Assembly (NCBI RefSeq): GCF_003966125.1
Contig: NZ_RXMA01000002.1
Location: 1 to 64,000, forward strand
Length of the DNA stretch: 64,000 nucleotides
DNA from: Azospirillum griseum
GTDB lineage: Bacteria > Pseudomonadota > Alphaproteobacteria > Azospirillales > Azospirillaceae
Direction: 5' to 3'
In this document: piece by piece, positions 1 through 7,259 of the stretch
How positions within the stretch are numbered: position 1 is the first letter of the stretch
How the letters are laid out: each line of letters starts with the position of its first letter
The notes under the pieces: generated by a model
Databases searched by the model: none
Seen by the model: only the letters and a program-made list of their open reading frames with translations
Told to the model about the DNA's origin: nothing
Position numbers and translations under genes: made by a program

Positions 1-71
1 GATACGACAAAACAGACACAAGCTTCGCCGCTGCCATCAACCTCGTCGCTACCGTCTTGGCAACACGCTGA
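1..71 (+). mobile_element. 3' end of an IS5-like transposase gene (cut by window edge)
   Basis: Frame 3 from the window edge reads YDKTDTSFAAAINLVATVLA then Thr-Arg and a TGA at 69-71. A Tyr-Asp-Lys followed by a short hydrophobic helix is how many IS5/IS4-family transposases end. Directly after the stop comes a TGTCAACAGGCC stretch (74-84) that could be the right terminal inverted repeat, and CTAG at 85-88, a typical IS5-type target sequence. Only 22 codons are visible and the left end is outside the window, so family and boundary are inferred. The element would end about 45 bases before the next gene's start. Confidence 0.5.
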
Positions 72-131
72 ATGTCAACAGGCCCTAGACTGCGGTCGTA
101 TGACGTTTGGCTCAGACATAGGATGCCCCGC

Positions 132-1652
132 ATGGTCTCCCCGCTTCGCTCCCTGCTCACAGCATCGGTTTTTGTTGGATCTCTGGCCATCGCGGCACTT
201 CCCGCCTGGGCGCAGAACGGCACCCTGACCTTTCTGCACATCAACGATGTGTATGAAATCGCGCCGGTGAAGGGCCAGGGCGGCTTCGGCCCGCTGATGA
301 CCCTGCTGCGCCAGGAACGCCAGCGCGACGGGCAGGCGATCACCACGGTGGGCGGCGATTTCCTCTCTCCCTCCCTGCTGTCGGGAACCACGCAGGGCGA
401 GCAGATGATTGCCCTGTTCAACGCCATCAAGGTGGACGCCGTCACCTTCGGCAATCACGAATTCGATTTCGGCGTCGAGCCGCTGAAAAAGCGGATGGCC
501 GAGGCCACCTTCCCCTGGATCGGCACGAACGTCGCGTCCGCCGACGGTTCGGCCTTCTCCACCACCGTTCCGCATTGGACCAAGACGGTGGGCGACATCA
601 AGGTCGGGTTCCTCGGCCTCATCACCCCGGAAAGCGCCCGGCTGTCGAGCGGTGGGCCGAGCCTGTCCTTTGCCCCGGTGCAGGCCAGCGCCGCCGCCGC
701 GATCAAGGCGCTGAAGGCGGACGGGGCCGCCGTCATCGTCGCCCTGACCCATCTGACGATCGAGGAGGACCGCGAACTGGCCAACGCGATCAAGGGCATC
801 GACCTGATCCTGGGCGGCCATGACCATGACCCCATCAGCTTTTACGAAGGTTCCACCCTGATCCTGAAGGCCGGGCACGACGCCCAATATCTCGGGGTGA
901 TCAAGCTGCAGGTCTCGACCAAGACAACCGACAAGGGACCGGCCACCACCACGCTGCCCACCGAATGGCGTTTCGTCTCCACCGCCGGGGTGGCTCCGGA
1001 TCCGATGGTCGAGCAGGTGGTCAGCGGCTACACCAAAAAGCTGGACGACGATCTGGCCGCCGTCATCGCCACCACCACGACCGACCTCGACAGCCGCAAG
1101 GACAGCGTGCGCACGCGCGAAGCGACCATGGGCAACCTGATCGCCGACGCCCTGCGCAGCACGCTGAAGGCCGACGTCGCCATCACCAACGGCGGCGGCA
1201 TCCGGGCCGACGCCCTGCGCCCGGCGGGGACCGCCCTGACCCGCAAGGATTTCTTCGCCGAACTGCCCTTTGGCAACGTCGGTGTGCTGGTGGAGATGAA
1301 CGGGGCCGACCTGCTGGCCTCGCTGGAACACGGCGTCAGCAAGGTGGAGGACAAGGCCGGGCGCTTCCCCCAGGTGTCGGGCCTGACCATGACCTATGAC
1401 CCCAAGGCCCCGGCGGGCAAGCGCGTGCAGACGGTGGCGGTGGCGGGCAAGCCGCTGGATCCGAAGGCCGTCTACCGGGTGGCGACCAACGATTATCTGC
1501 TGAAGGGCGGCGACGGTTACGACGCCTTCTCGCGCGCCAAGGTGCTGGTCGACGCGTCGGGCGCGGTGCTGCTCGCCACCATCGTGATGAACCACGCCGA
1601 GGCGCAGAAAACCCTGTCGGTCGGGATCGAGGGGCGCATCGTGGCGAAATGA
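132..1652 (+). CDS. Exported 5'-nucleotidase / bifunctional metallophosphatase (UshA family)
   Basis: A periplasmic enzyme expected to remove phosphate from nucleotides or related organophosphates. Residues 1-27 form a signal peptide (basic start, hydrophobic core, cleavage near AWA|Q). The metallophosphatase domain shows INDVYE (about 37-42), GGD (74-76), GNHEFD (107-112) and GGHDHD (about 230); these are the dinuclear-metal ligands and catalytic His-Asp of the family. The C-terminal half carries the 5'-nucleotidase substrate-binding domain, including MGNLIADAL and ITNGGGIRAD. At 506 aa it is near usual family length. ATG 132 has AGG 9 bases upstream; ATG 123 is the alternative. It appears monocistronic and lies just downstream of an IS end. 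The exact substrate cannot be read from sequence. Confidence 0.9.
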   Translation: MVSPLRSLLTASVFVGSLAIAALPAWAQNGTLTFLHINDVYEIAPVKGQGGFGPLMTLLRQERQRDGQAITTVGGDFLSPSLLSGTTQGEQMIALFNAIKVDAVTFGNHEFDFGVEPLKKRMAEATFPWIGTNVASADGSAFSTTVPHWTKTVGDIKVGFLGLITPESARLSSGGPSLSFAPVQASAAAAIKALKADGAAVIVALTHLTIEEDRELANAIKGIDLILGGHDHDPISFYEGSTLILKAGHDAQYLGVIKLQVSTKTTDKGPATTTLPTEWRFVSTAGVAPDPMVEQVVSGYTKKLDDDLAAVIATTTTDLDSRKDSVRTREATMGNLIADALRSTLKADVAITNGGGIRADALRPAGTALTRKDFFAELPFGNVGVLVEMNGADLLASLEHGVSKVEDKAGRFPQVSGLTMTYDPKAPAGKRVQTVAVAGKPLDPKAVYRVATNDYLLKGGDGYDAFSRAKVLVDASGAVLLATIVMNHAEAQKTLSVGIEGRIVAK

Positions 1653-1740
1653 GCGCATAACGCGTCATATTCGCTCAGCGTGCGGTGGTTTCGTTGCCAG
1701 CGGCGGCCGTTTCACTTTACGGTGCAGATGCTTGATCGCC

Positions 1741-1778
1741 TTGACGGCGATGGAGAGTAATCGCGTTGACGGCGATGG
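1741..1778 (+). repeat. 13-bp direct repeat upstream of the tandem paralogues
   Basis: TTGACGGCGATGG occurs at 1741-1753 and again at 1766-1778, 25 bases apart, in the 193-base gap between the nucleotidase stop and the next gene. It could be a pair of regulator sites or a small duplication. There is no functional evidence. Confidence 0.45.
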
Positions 1779-1845
1779 GCTTGCTCACCGTTCGGTGATG
1801 GTTTGCCCCTTGACCGCGACGAAACCACCGCAGAAGCCGCCGCCG

Positions 1846-2943
1846 ATGTCCCAGACCCCGCCCGCCCGCTCCAACGATTTCGCCCAGACCTTCAACGCCG
1901 CCCATGGCGAGGTTGGGCTGTCGCGGGTGTCGGTCGCCCACATCCTGCAACGGATCCAGGCCGACCCGGCCTATCTGTTCGGGGCGGAGCTGCGGCGCGG
2001 GGCCGGGCAATGCCCGTTCCACGCCCCCGCCCCAGCCCCAGCCGAGGCCACCGTCCCCGCTGGCGCTGCGCCCGAGGAGGAGCCGCACCCGGCGGAGGGG
2101 GAAGCCGCTCCCGGCCTGCCGCAGGACGACGCCGACAAGATCGTCGTCAACAGCCTGTTGTCGCTGCTGTTCAACCGGTTGCGCGACCACATCGCCGCCA
2201 AGATGCCGTTGGACGAGTCGGGCCGCCTGATGCTGCCGCTGCCGCCGCTGTCGCAGCACAGGCTGGACCCGGCGGACCGTGGGGCCATGGCGGCGGCGGT
2301 GCCGGACGCGATGTGTTCCGTGCTGCGCGACGCCACCTGTCACCTGCTCGACGCGCTCATCACCGGCTGGGTCAAGGAGTTGCTGCTGGAGGAGGAGCAT
2401 TACCGCGCCCTTGGCTCCGGCGAGATTTCGATGGACGCGGCGGCCACCTTCGTCTTGCGGACGACGCTGGACAATTCGGCCCTCTACCAGCGCGCCGGGT
2501 ACGACATGCTGTCGATCACCAAGACCGGCAGCCACACCGCCATCCACATCTGTTGGGCCTTGGTGGAGGCCGCCCCTCTGCTGGTTTCCGGCAAGGGCGC
2601 CGCCTTTTACGATGATCTCGTCCGCCGCAGCCTGAAACAGATCATCCCGCTGTCAATGGCCAGCCTGGGCATGCTGGTCCATTACATGGAGCAGAGCGGG
2701 ATCGAGCCGCATGACGGCTTGGCCGTCCATCGCCTGCCCAAGGACCAGACCGCCTTCGTTCTGGACGAGTCCGGCCTGATCCGGCTGAACGCCGACCCCA
2801 TCGCGCGCTTTGCCAAGCCGGGCGAGCGCTATTACACCGGCTGCCCCGCCTTCTACACCACCGGCCTGATCAAGCTGTACATGGACATGGTGGCGGCGCT
2901 GGCCATTGATTACAGCGTCTATGACCGCGTGCAGGAGGGGTGA
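1846..2943 (+). CDS. Unrecognised protein, first of two tandem paralogues
   Basis: I do not recognise this family. The 365-aa product is clearly homologous to the next gene: both start NDFA, share YLFG and G-x-CPxH near residue 50, then CHLLDA, an identical GYDMLSITKTGSHTA block followed by H(I/V)CW, then RRSLKQ, and end with GER(Y/H)YTGCPAFY and LI(K/N)LYM. Four cysteines are therefore conserved between the copies (CPxH, CHLL, CW, GCPA). This copy has an extra Ala/Pro/Glu-rich insert of about 35 residues after the CPFH motif. There is no signal peptide or membrane segment. ATG 1846 fits the paralogue's N-terminus, though in-frame ATGs at 1750 and 1798 exist and no start has a clear ribosome site. 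Confidence 0.75.
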   Translation: MSQTPPARSNDFAQTFNAAHGEVGLSRVSVAHILQRIQADPAYLFGAELRRGAGQCPFHAPAPAPAEATVPAGAAPEEEPHPAEGEAAPGLPQDDADKIVVNSLLSLLFNRLRDHIAAKMPLDESGRLMLPLPPLSQHRLDPADRGAMAAAVPDAMCSVLRDATCHLLDALITGWVKELLLEEEHYRALGSGEISMDAAATFVLRTTLDNSALYQRAGYDMLSITKTGSHTAIHICWALVEAAPLLVSGKGAAFYDDLVRRSLKQIIPLSMASLGMLVHYMEQSGIEPHDGLAVHRLPKDQTAFVLDESGLIRLNADPIARFAKPGERYYTGCPAFYTTGLIKLYMDMVAALAIDYSVYDRVQEG

Positions 2944-2948
2944 TTGCG

Positions 2949-3956
2949 ATGGCGCGCCCGAATGATTTCGCCCTGGCCTATCTGGCCGCTCATGACACGG
3001 CGGGGATGACCCGGATCAATCTGGCCCCCCTTCTCCACCGGATCGCCGAGGATCCGAATTATCTGTTCGGGCAGGAGCTGCACCAGTTGGGCGGCCATTG
3101 CCCGGTCCACGGCGACACCCGCAAAGAGGATTACGAGAAGGTCGCCATCAACGCTCTGCTGGCCCTGCTCTACGCCGATCTGCGCGCCCACATCATGAAC
3201 CGGCTGCCGCTGGACGAGGACGGCCACATCGTGCTGTCAAACCCGCCGGAGTCGCCGCACGGCCTCGATTTTGCCGACCCCGCCGGTCTGGCCGCCGCCG
3301 AGCCGTTGCGGCTGATTGCCTTTTTGCGTGACGCCGTCTGCCATCTCCTCGACGCCATCATCCGCGATTGGGCGGTCAAGGTGATGCTGGAGGAGGACCG
3401 CTGCCGGACGGAGGGGACGATCACCGAGCTGGCCGCCGCCTGCTTTGTGCTGTCGCAATCGCTGAACAGCTCCGTCCTGCATTCGCCGTCGGGCTATGAC
3501 ATGCTGTCGATCACCAAGACCGGCAGCCACACCGCGCTGCATGTCTGCTGGAATCTGGTGGAATCGGCCCCGTTGCTGCGTCCGGGCCTCGACACCCCAC
3601 GCTACGACGACCTTGCCCGCCGCAGCCTGAAGCAGATGCTGCCGCTGGCGATGGGTAGCCTGGGCATGCTGTGCCAATTCATGACGGCGGGGGGGATCGA
3701 GGCTGACGACCATCAGGCCATCCACCCGTTGCGCCCCGACCAGACCGCCTTTCTCTACGATGCGGATCAGGACATCATCCTGTTGAACAGCGCCCTGATC
3801 GAGCCGACGGCGATGGTGGGCGAACGCCATTACACCGGTTGCCCGGCCTTCTACGCCAACGGCCTGATCAACCTCTACATGGAAATCGTGCTGGCGCTGG
3901 CCGCCCATCACGGCATTTACCAGCGTCTGCAGCCCGTGCATGACGCGGTGGCGTAA
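2949..3956 (+). CDS. Unrecognised protein, second of two tandem paralogues
   Basis: This 335-aa paralogue lies 5 bases after the previous stop, so the two form an operon. ATG 2949 is preceded by AGGAGGGG (2933-2940) at a normal distance; the in-frame GTG at 2940 has no such site. The conserved landmarks are GHCPVHGD (about residue 48), VCHLLDA, GYDMLSITKTGSHTA with HVCW, and YTGCPAFY near the C-terminus. It is mostly helical and soluble by inspection. The Cys/His pattern would allow metal or cofactor binding, but that is inference. Keeping two diverged copies side by side suggests a heteromeric partner or a duplicated regulator. No function is assigned. Confidence 0.8.
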   Translation: MARPNDFALAYLAAHDTAGMTRINLAPLLHRIAEDPNYLFGQELHQLGGHCPVHGDTRKEDYEKVAINALLALLYADLRAHIMNRLPLDEDGHIVLSNPPESPHGLDFADPAGLAAAEPLRLIAFLRDAVCHLLDAIIRDWAVKVMLEEDRCRTEGTITELAAACFVLSQSLNSSVLHSPSGYDMLSITKTGSHTALHVCWNLVESAPLLRPGLDTPRYDDLARRSLKQMLPLAMGSLGMLCQFMTAGGIEADDHQAIHPLRPDQTAFLYDADQDIILLNSALIEPTAMVGERHYTGCPAFYANGLINLYMEIVLALAAHHGIYQRLQPVHDAVA

Positions 3957-4036
3957 GGGGAACGCTTTGATGCGCGCTTGACGTTGGCCGATCCGTCCCT
4001 ATGTTGGCCCGCGTATGACCGTTGGAAGGCAGCATC

Positions 4037-4759
4037 TTGGCCAACAAGAAATGGTTCCTGCGCCGCATCACCACGGCGCTCGCGGATGGGATCAAGCGCG
4101 GGCGGGGTCGCATGGCGACGCCTTGGCAACGGGCGCTCGGCCATTTTGAAAGCGTGTTCATCGATCACGCCTGTTTCCGGCTGATCTATTCCAACACACA
4201 CCGCATCTCGCCCAACATGTTCCGGGCGAGCCAGCCTTCGCCCTCGCACATCGCGGCGGCGGCGCGGAATGGGGTGCGCAGCATCCTCAACCTGCGCGGT
4301 GGCCGTGATTGCGCCTCCTACATTCTGGAGGCGGAAGCCTGCCGGGCGCATGGGCTGGAGCTGATCGATTTTCCGGTCAATTCCCGCGACATGCCGAAAA
4401 AGGAAACGCTGCTGAAGGCGCGGGAGCTGTTCGCCACCATGCCCTATCCGGCGCTGATGCATTGCAAATCCGGGGCGGACCGCGCCGGTTTCATGGCCGC
4501 CCTGTTCATGTTCGTGCACGAGCAACGCCCGCTGGCCGAGGCAACCGGGCAATTGTCCTGGAAATACGGCCATTTCAAACAGGCCAAGACCGGCATCCTC
4601 GATTACTTCTTCGAACTCTACGCCGCCTACAACGAGAAGCGCCCAACCCCCTTTTGGGAGTGGGTGGAGCGGGTGTATGACCCGGTGGAGGCCAAGGCGA
4701 GCTTCCGCTCCCGCGAATGGGCCGACGCCGTGGTGGACCGGGTGCTGGGGCGGGAATAA
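4037..4759 (+). CDS. Tyrosine / dual-specificity phosphatase-like protein
   Basis: The 240-aa product has the P-loop signature HCKSGADRAG, with Cys143 as predicted nucleophile and Arg149 as phosphate-binding arginine (C-x5-R). Before it lie FRASQPSP and VRSILNLRG, a pattern typical of small bacterial DSP-like phosphatases of the SiW14 type. It should hydrolyse phosphoprotein, phosphoinositide or polyphosphate esters; the substrate is unknown. TTG 4037 is chosen because GGAAGG (4024-4029) sits 7 bases upstream; TTG 4022 lacks a site. The basic N-terminus (KKWFLRR) could touch membranes or nucleic acid. The last codons lie inside the left arm of a perfect inverted repeat. Confidence 0.85.
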   Translation: MANKKWFLRRITTALADGIKRGRGRMATPWQRALGHFESVFIDHACFRLIYSNTHRISPNMFRASQPSPSHIAAAARNGVRSILNLRGGRDCASYILEAEACRAHGLELIDFPVNSRDMPKKETLLKARELFATMPYPALMHCKSGADRAGFMAALFMFVHEQRPLAEATGQLSWKYGHFKQAKTGILDYFFELYAAYNEKRPTPFWEWVERVYDPVEAKASFRSREWADAVVDRVLGRE

Positions 4760-4797
4760 CCCCGCCCGTCCCCATCCGGGCGGGGTTATTCCCGCCC
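4748..4797. terminator. Perfect 21-bp inverted repeat between convergent genes
   Basis: Arms 4748-4768 and 4777-4797 are perfect complements around an 8-base loop. The left arm contains the phosphatase stop codon TAA (4757-4759). The right arm ends 14 bases before the stop of the convergent dehydratase gene. No T-tract follows on either strand, so it may slow polymerase or protect both 3' ends rather than act as a classical intrinsic terminator. Confidence 0.7.
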
Positions 4798-4811
4798 ATT
4801 CCCGACACTCT

Positions 4812-5777
4812 TCAGGCCGCCGCCAGCGTCCGCGCCAGCGTGTCGCCATCGACGTTGCGGCCCGACAGAACCGCCACCGTCCGCCCGGTGCGGCCCAACC
4901 GTCCGGCCAGCAGCGCCGCCACCGCCGCCGCCCCGGCCCCTTCGGCCACCACGCCAAAGGAGCCGTGCAGGGCGCGCATGGCAGCGGCGATCTCCCCTTC
5001 CGACACCTCGACCACCGAATCAACCAGAGTGGCGACCACCTCCTGCGGCAGCTTGCCCAGGGCGTGGACGTTGATGCCGTCGGCCAGGGTCCGGCCACCG
5101 CGCTGGGCCAGCCGCACGCCGACGACGCGGACGCCGGGCTTGACCGCCTTCACCGCCGCCGTGATTCCAGCCAGCAGGCCGCCACCGCCCACCGGGACCA
5201 CCAGCGTGTCCAGATCCGGGCGGTCGGCCAGAACCTCCAGCCCCACCGTCCCCTGACCGGCGATGACGTCGGGATCGTCATAGGGGTGGACGAAGGTCAA
5301 GCGCCGTTCGGTGGCCAACTCCAGCGCCTTGCCCTTGGCCTCGCCCACCGTCGCGCCGTGCAACACCACCTCCGCCCCCAGCTCCGCCGTGCGCTCCACC
5401 TTGCAGCGCGGGGCCGTCTCCGGCATGACGATGGTCGCCTTCACCCCCAGACGGCGGGCGTGCAGCGCCACCCCTTGCGCGTGGTTGCCCGCCGACATGG
5501 CGACCACCCCGCCCGCCCGTTCAGGGGCCGACAACCGCAGCAACCGGTTCAGCGCGCCGCGCTCCTTGAACGCCCCGGTGGCCTGGAAGGTTTCCGCCTT
5601 CAGCCACAGATCGCGGCCCAGCGCCGGGGCGTGCAGCAGCGGCGTGCGGACGATGTGGCCGTGCAGCCGCTCCGCCGCGTCGGTGACGGCGCGCAGTGGC
5701 AGCCAGGCGGGAAGACGGTCTTCGGAGGAGGCGCAGACGGAAAACGGGCGCGCGGCATCGCAATGCGCGGTGAGCAT
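4812..5777 (-). CDS. Threonine/serine dehydratase family protein (PLP fold type II), no ACT domain
   Basis: The 321-aa product has TGAFKERGALN, whose Lys forms the Schiff base with pyridoxal phosphate, SAGNHAQG for the substrate carboxylate, and the glycine-rich phosphate loop VGGGGLLAG. These are the hallmarks of threonine/serine ammonia-lyases, which turn Thr or Ser into 2-oxo acids and ammonia. It stops after the catalytic domain, unlike the ACT-containing homologue at 42982-44196, so allosteric control by amino acids is not expected. Hydroxy-aspartate dehydratase or serine racemase are alternatives in the same fold. ATG 5777 has AAGGAT about 8 bases upstream. Cytoplasmic and apparently monocistronic. 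Confidence 0.88.
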   Translation of the reverse strand: MLTAHCDAARPFSVCASSEDRLPAWLPLRAVTDAAERLHGHIVRTPLLHAPALGRDLWLKAETFQATGAFKERGALNRLLRLSAPERAGGVVAMSAGNHAQGVALHARRLGVKATIVMPETAPRCKVERTAELGAEVVLHGATVGEAKGKALELATERRLTFVHPYDDPDVIAGQGTVGLEVLADRPDLDTLVVPVGGGGLLAGITAAVKAVKPGVRVVGVRLAQRGGRTLADGINVHALGKLPQEVVATLVDSVVEVSEGEIAAAMRALHGSFGVVAEGAGAAAVAALLAGRLGRTGRTVAVLSGRNVDGDTLARTLAAA

Positions 5778-6172
5778 CGGGCAAATCCTTGGGAACGGAA
5801 TGGCGTGGGTGTGGTTTGGCGTGCCCGGACCGCCTCAGCGGACCGGGTGAAGAATTCGCGCAAACCCACGCATTCGCTCGCCAAGGCGGCGGCCACAAAG
5901 CCGGACCGACGCAGGGCGTTCATTCAAAGCGCTGTTGGAGACTGGATTGAGGGTTCCAGAAACCCGATGGTGCAGCGACACGCCACACACTCCCACACAC
6001 ATGGACCACGAACACGGCACACAACCGGCGCTGTCAGAGCGCCGGGCCGGTAATTCGCATTCGCATGGTGAGGGCATAGGTCATATGTCTTGCTTACCCG
6101 TTGCGGTGGCGTGGCGTCAACCCACCAAACGCCACCGCCGTGATTTTTGTTCGCAACGCCGTTCGCAACGCC
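5778..6172. other. 395-base intergenic region
   Basis: No convincing gene here. It should hold the promoter of the dehydratase gene to its left. An imperfect hairpin at 5824-5847 (CCGG...CCGG with an inner CCGC/GCGG) falls in that gene's leader. Near the other end, a 10-bp stem with a 16-base loop (6103-6112 and 6129-6138) lies 35 bases past the moxR stop and may terminate moxR. An 80-codon ORF at 5835-6077 on the minus strand has unnatural composition and no recognisable domain. Confidence 0.5.
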
Positions 6173-7018
6173 TCAACGTCCCTCGCGCCGGGCCAGGAAG
6201 GCCAGACGTTCGAGCGTGTGCACGTCCTGCTCGTTCTTCAGCAGGGCACCGCACAGCGGTGGGATCAGGGTGCGCGCGTCTTTGGCCCGCAGGGTCTCCG
6301 GGTCGATGTCCTCGACCATCAGCAGCTTGATCCAGTCCAGCAATTCGGAGGTGGAGGGCTTTTTCTTCAACCCCGGCACCTCGCGCAGATCGTAAAACAG
6401 CGCCATCGCCTCGCGCAGCAGCGCCTGTTTCAGGCCGGGGTGATGCACCTCGACGATCCGCTCCATCGTCGCCCGGTCGGGGAAGCGGATGTAGTGGAAG
6501 AAGCAGCGGCGCAGGAAGGCGTCCGGCAGCTCCTTTTCGTTGTTCGACGTGATGATGACGATGGGCCGCTGCGCCGCCTTGATCGTCTGCCGTGTCTCGT
6601 AGACGTGGAACTCCATACGGTCGAGTTCGAGCAGCAGATCGTTGGGAAACTCGATGTCGGCCTTGTCGATCTCGTCGATCAGCAGAACCGGCGGAGTCGG
6701 GGCCTCGAACGCCTCCCACAGCTTGCCCTTGACGATGTAGTTGCCAATGTCCTGCACCTTGGCGTCGCCCAGTTGGCTGTCGCGCAGGCGGCTGACCGCG
6801 TCATACTCGTACAGGCCCTGTTGCGCCTTGGTGGTGGATTTGACGTGCCAGGACAGCAGTGGCCGGTTCAGGGCGCGCGCCACCTCCACCGCCAGCACGG
6901 TCTTGCCGGTGCCAGGTTCGCCCTTCACCAGCAGCGGGCGTTCCAACGTGATCGCCGCGTTGACCGCCACCATCAGATCGTCGGTGGCAACGTAGGAGTC
7001 GGTTCCGGTGAAGCGCAT
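6173..7018 (-). CDS. MoxR-family AAA+ ATPase
   Basis: A 281-aa AAA+ chaperone-like ATPase of the MoxR/CoxD type. Walker A is GEPGTGKT near residue 31, Walker B is LLIDEID near 108, sensor 1 is ITSNNEKE near 150, and an arginine-rich stretch (LRRCFFHY) follows. MoxR proteins remodel or metallate partner enzymes and usually work with a von Willebrand factor A (CoxE-like) protein encoded next door. No VWA gene is adjacent here, so the partner must lie elsewhere. Start ATG 7018 has AAGAGG 6 bases upstream; the frame stays open to 7123 but that extension lacks homology. Confidence 0.88.
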   Translation of the reverse strand: MRFTGTDSYVATDDLMVAVNAAITLERPLLVKGEPGTGKTVLAVEVARALNRPLLSWHVKSTTKAQQGLYEYDAVSRLRDSQLGDAKVQDIGNYIVKGKLWEAFEAPTPPVLLIDEIDKADIEFPNDLLLELDRMEFHVYETRQTIKAAQRPIVIITSNNEKELPDAFLRRCFFHYIRFPDRATMERIVEVHHPGLKQALLREAMALFYDLREVPGLKKKPSTSELLDWIKLLMVEDIDPETLRAKDARTLIPPLCGALLKNEQDVHTLERLAFLARREGR

Positions 7019-7193
7019 AGGCATCCTCTTGGGCCTGGAGTGGAGGGATGAAGGGCAATGGTGGTGGGTCCACGACAAAATGATTTTCAGAATGCCCCGC
7101 AAATTGCGAGCAATCTCGACCATAACAAAATATGGAATAACGGAACATCAGCAAGACCAACGCTAATGAGGAAATTCTGATGACCGACATAAT

Positions 7194-7209
7194 TGGCCCG
7201 ACTTTTGCT
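7194..7209 (+). promoter_or_regulatory. Sigma-54 (RpoN) promoter of the chemoreceptor gene
   Basis: TGGCCCGACTTTTGCT matches the -24/-12 consensus TGGCACG-N4-TTGCW at every fixed position except one (A to C), with exact GG-to-GC spacing. Transcription would begin near 7220, about 40 bases before the ATG at 7260. Upstream palindromes that could bind an enhancer protein are ATTGC-GA-GCAAT (7103-7114) and CCATA-N6-TATGG (7120-7135). I find no NifA-type TGT-N10-ACA site. Confidence 0.72.
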
Positions 7210-7259
7210 TTTTTGAAATCAAGGTTGCCTGAATGTCGCGCTGCAGGGAGATCACGATC

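Noticed and set aside
75..1658. 527-codon minus-strand frame opposite the nucleotidase gene
   Set aside because: Arg/Gly/His-rich product without domains; it mirrors a gene with clear metallophosphatase motifs. A by-product of high GC at third codon positions.
4677..6053. 458-codon plus-strand frame opposite the dehydratase gene
   Set aside because: Low-complexity Arg/Ala/His protein with no motif; the other strand encodes an intact PLP enzyme.
5835..6077. 80-codon Cys-containing ORF in the dehydratase-moxR gap
   Set aside because: No ribosome site, no recognisable domain, odd composition; it would overlap the dehydratase promoter.
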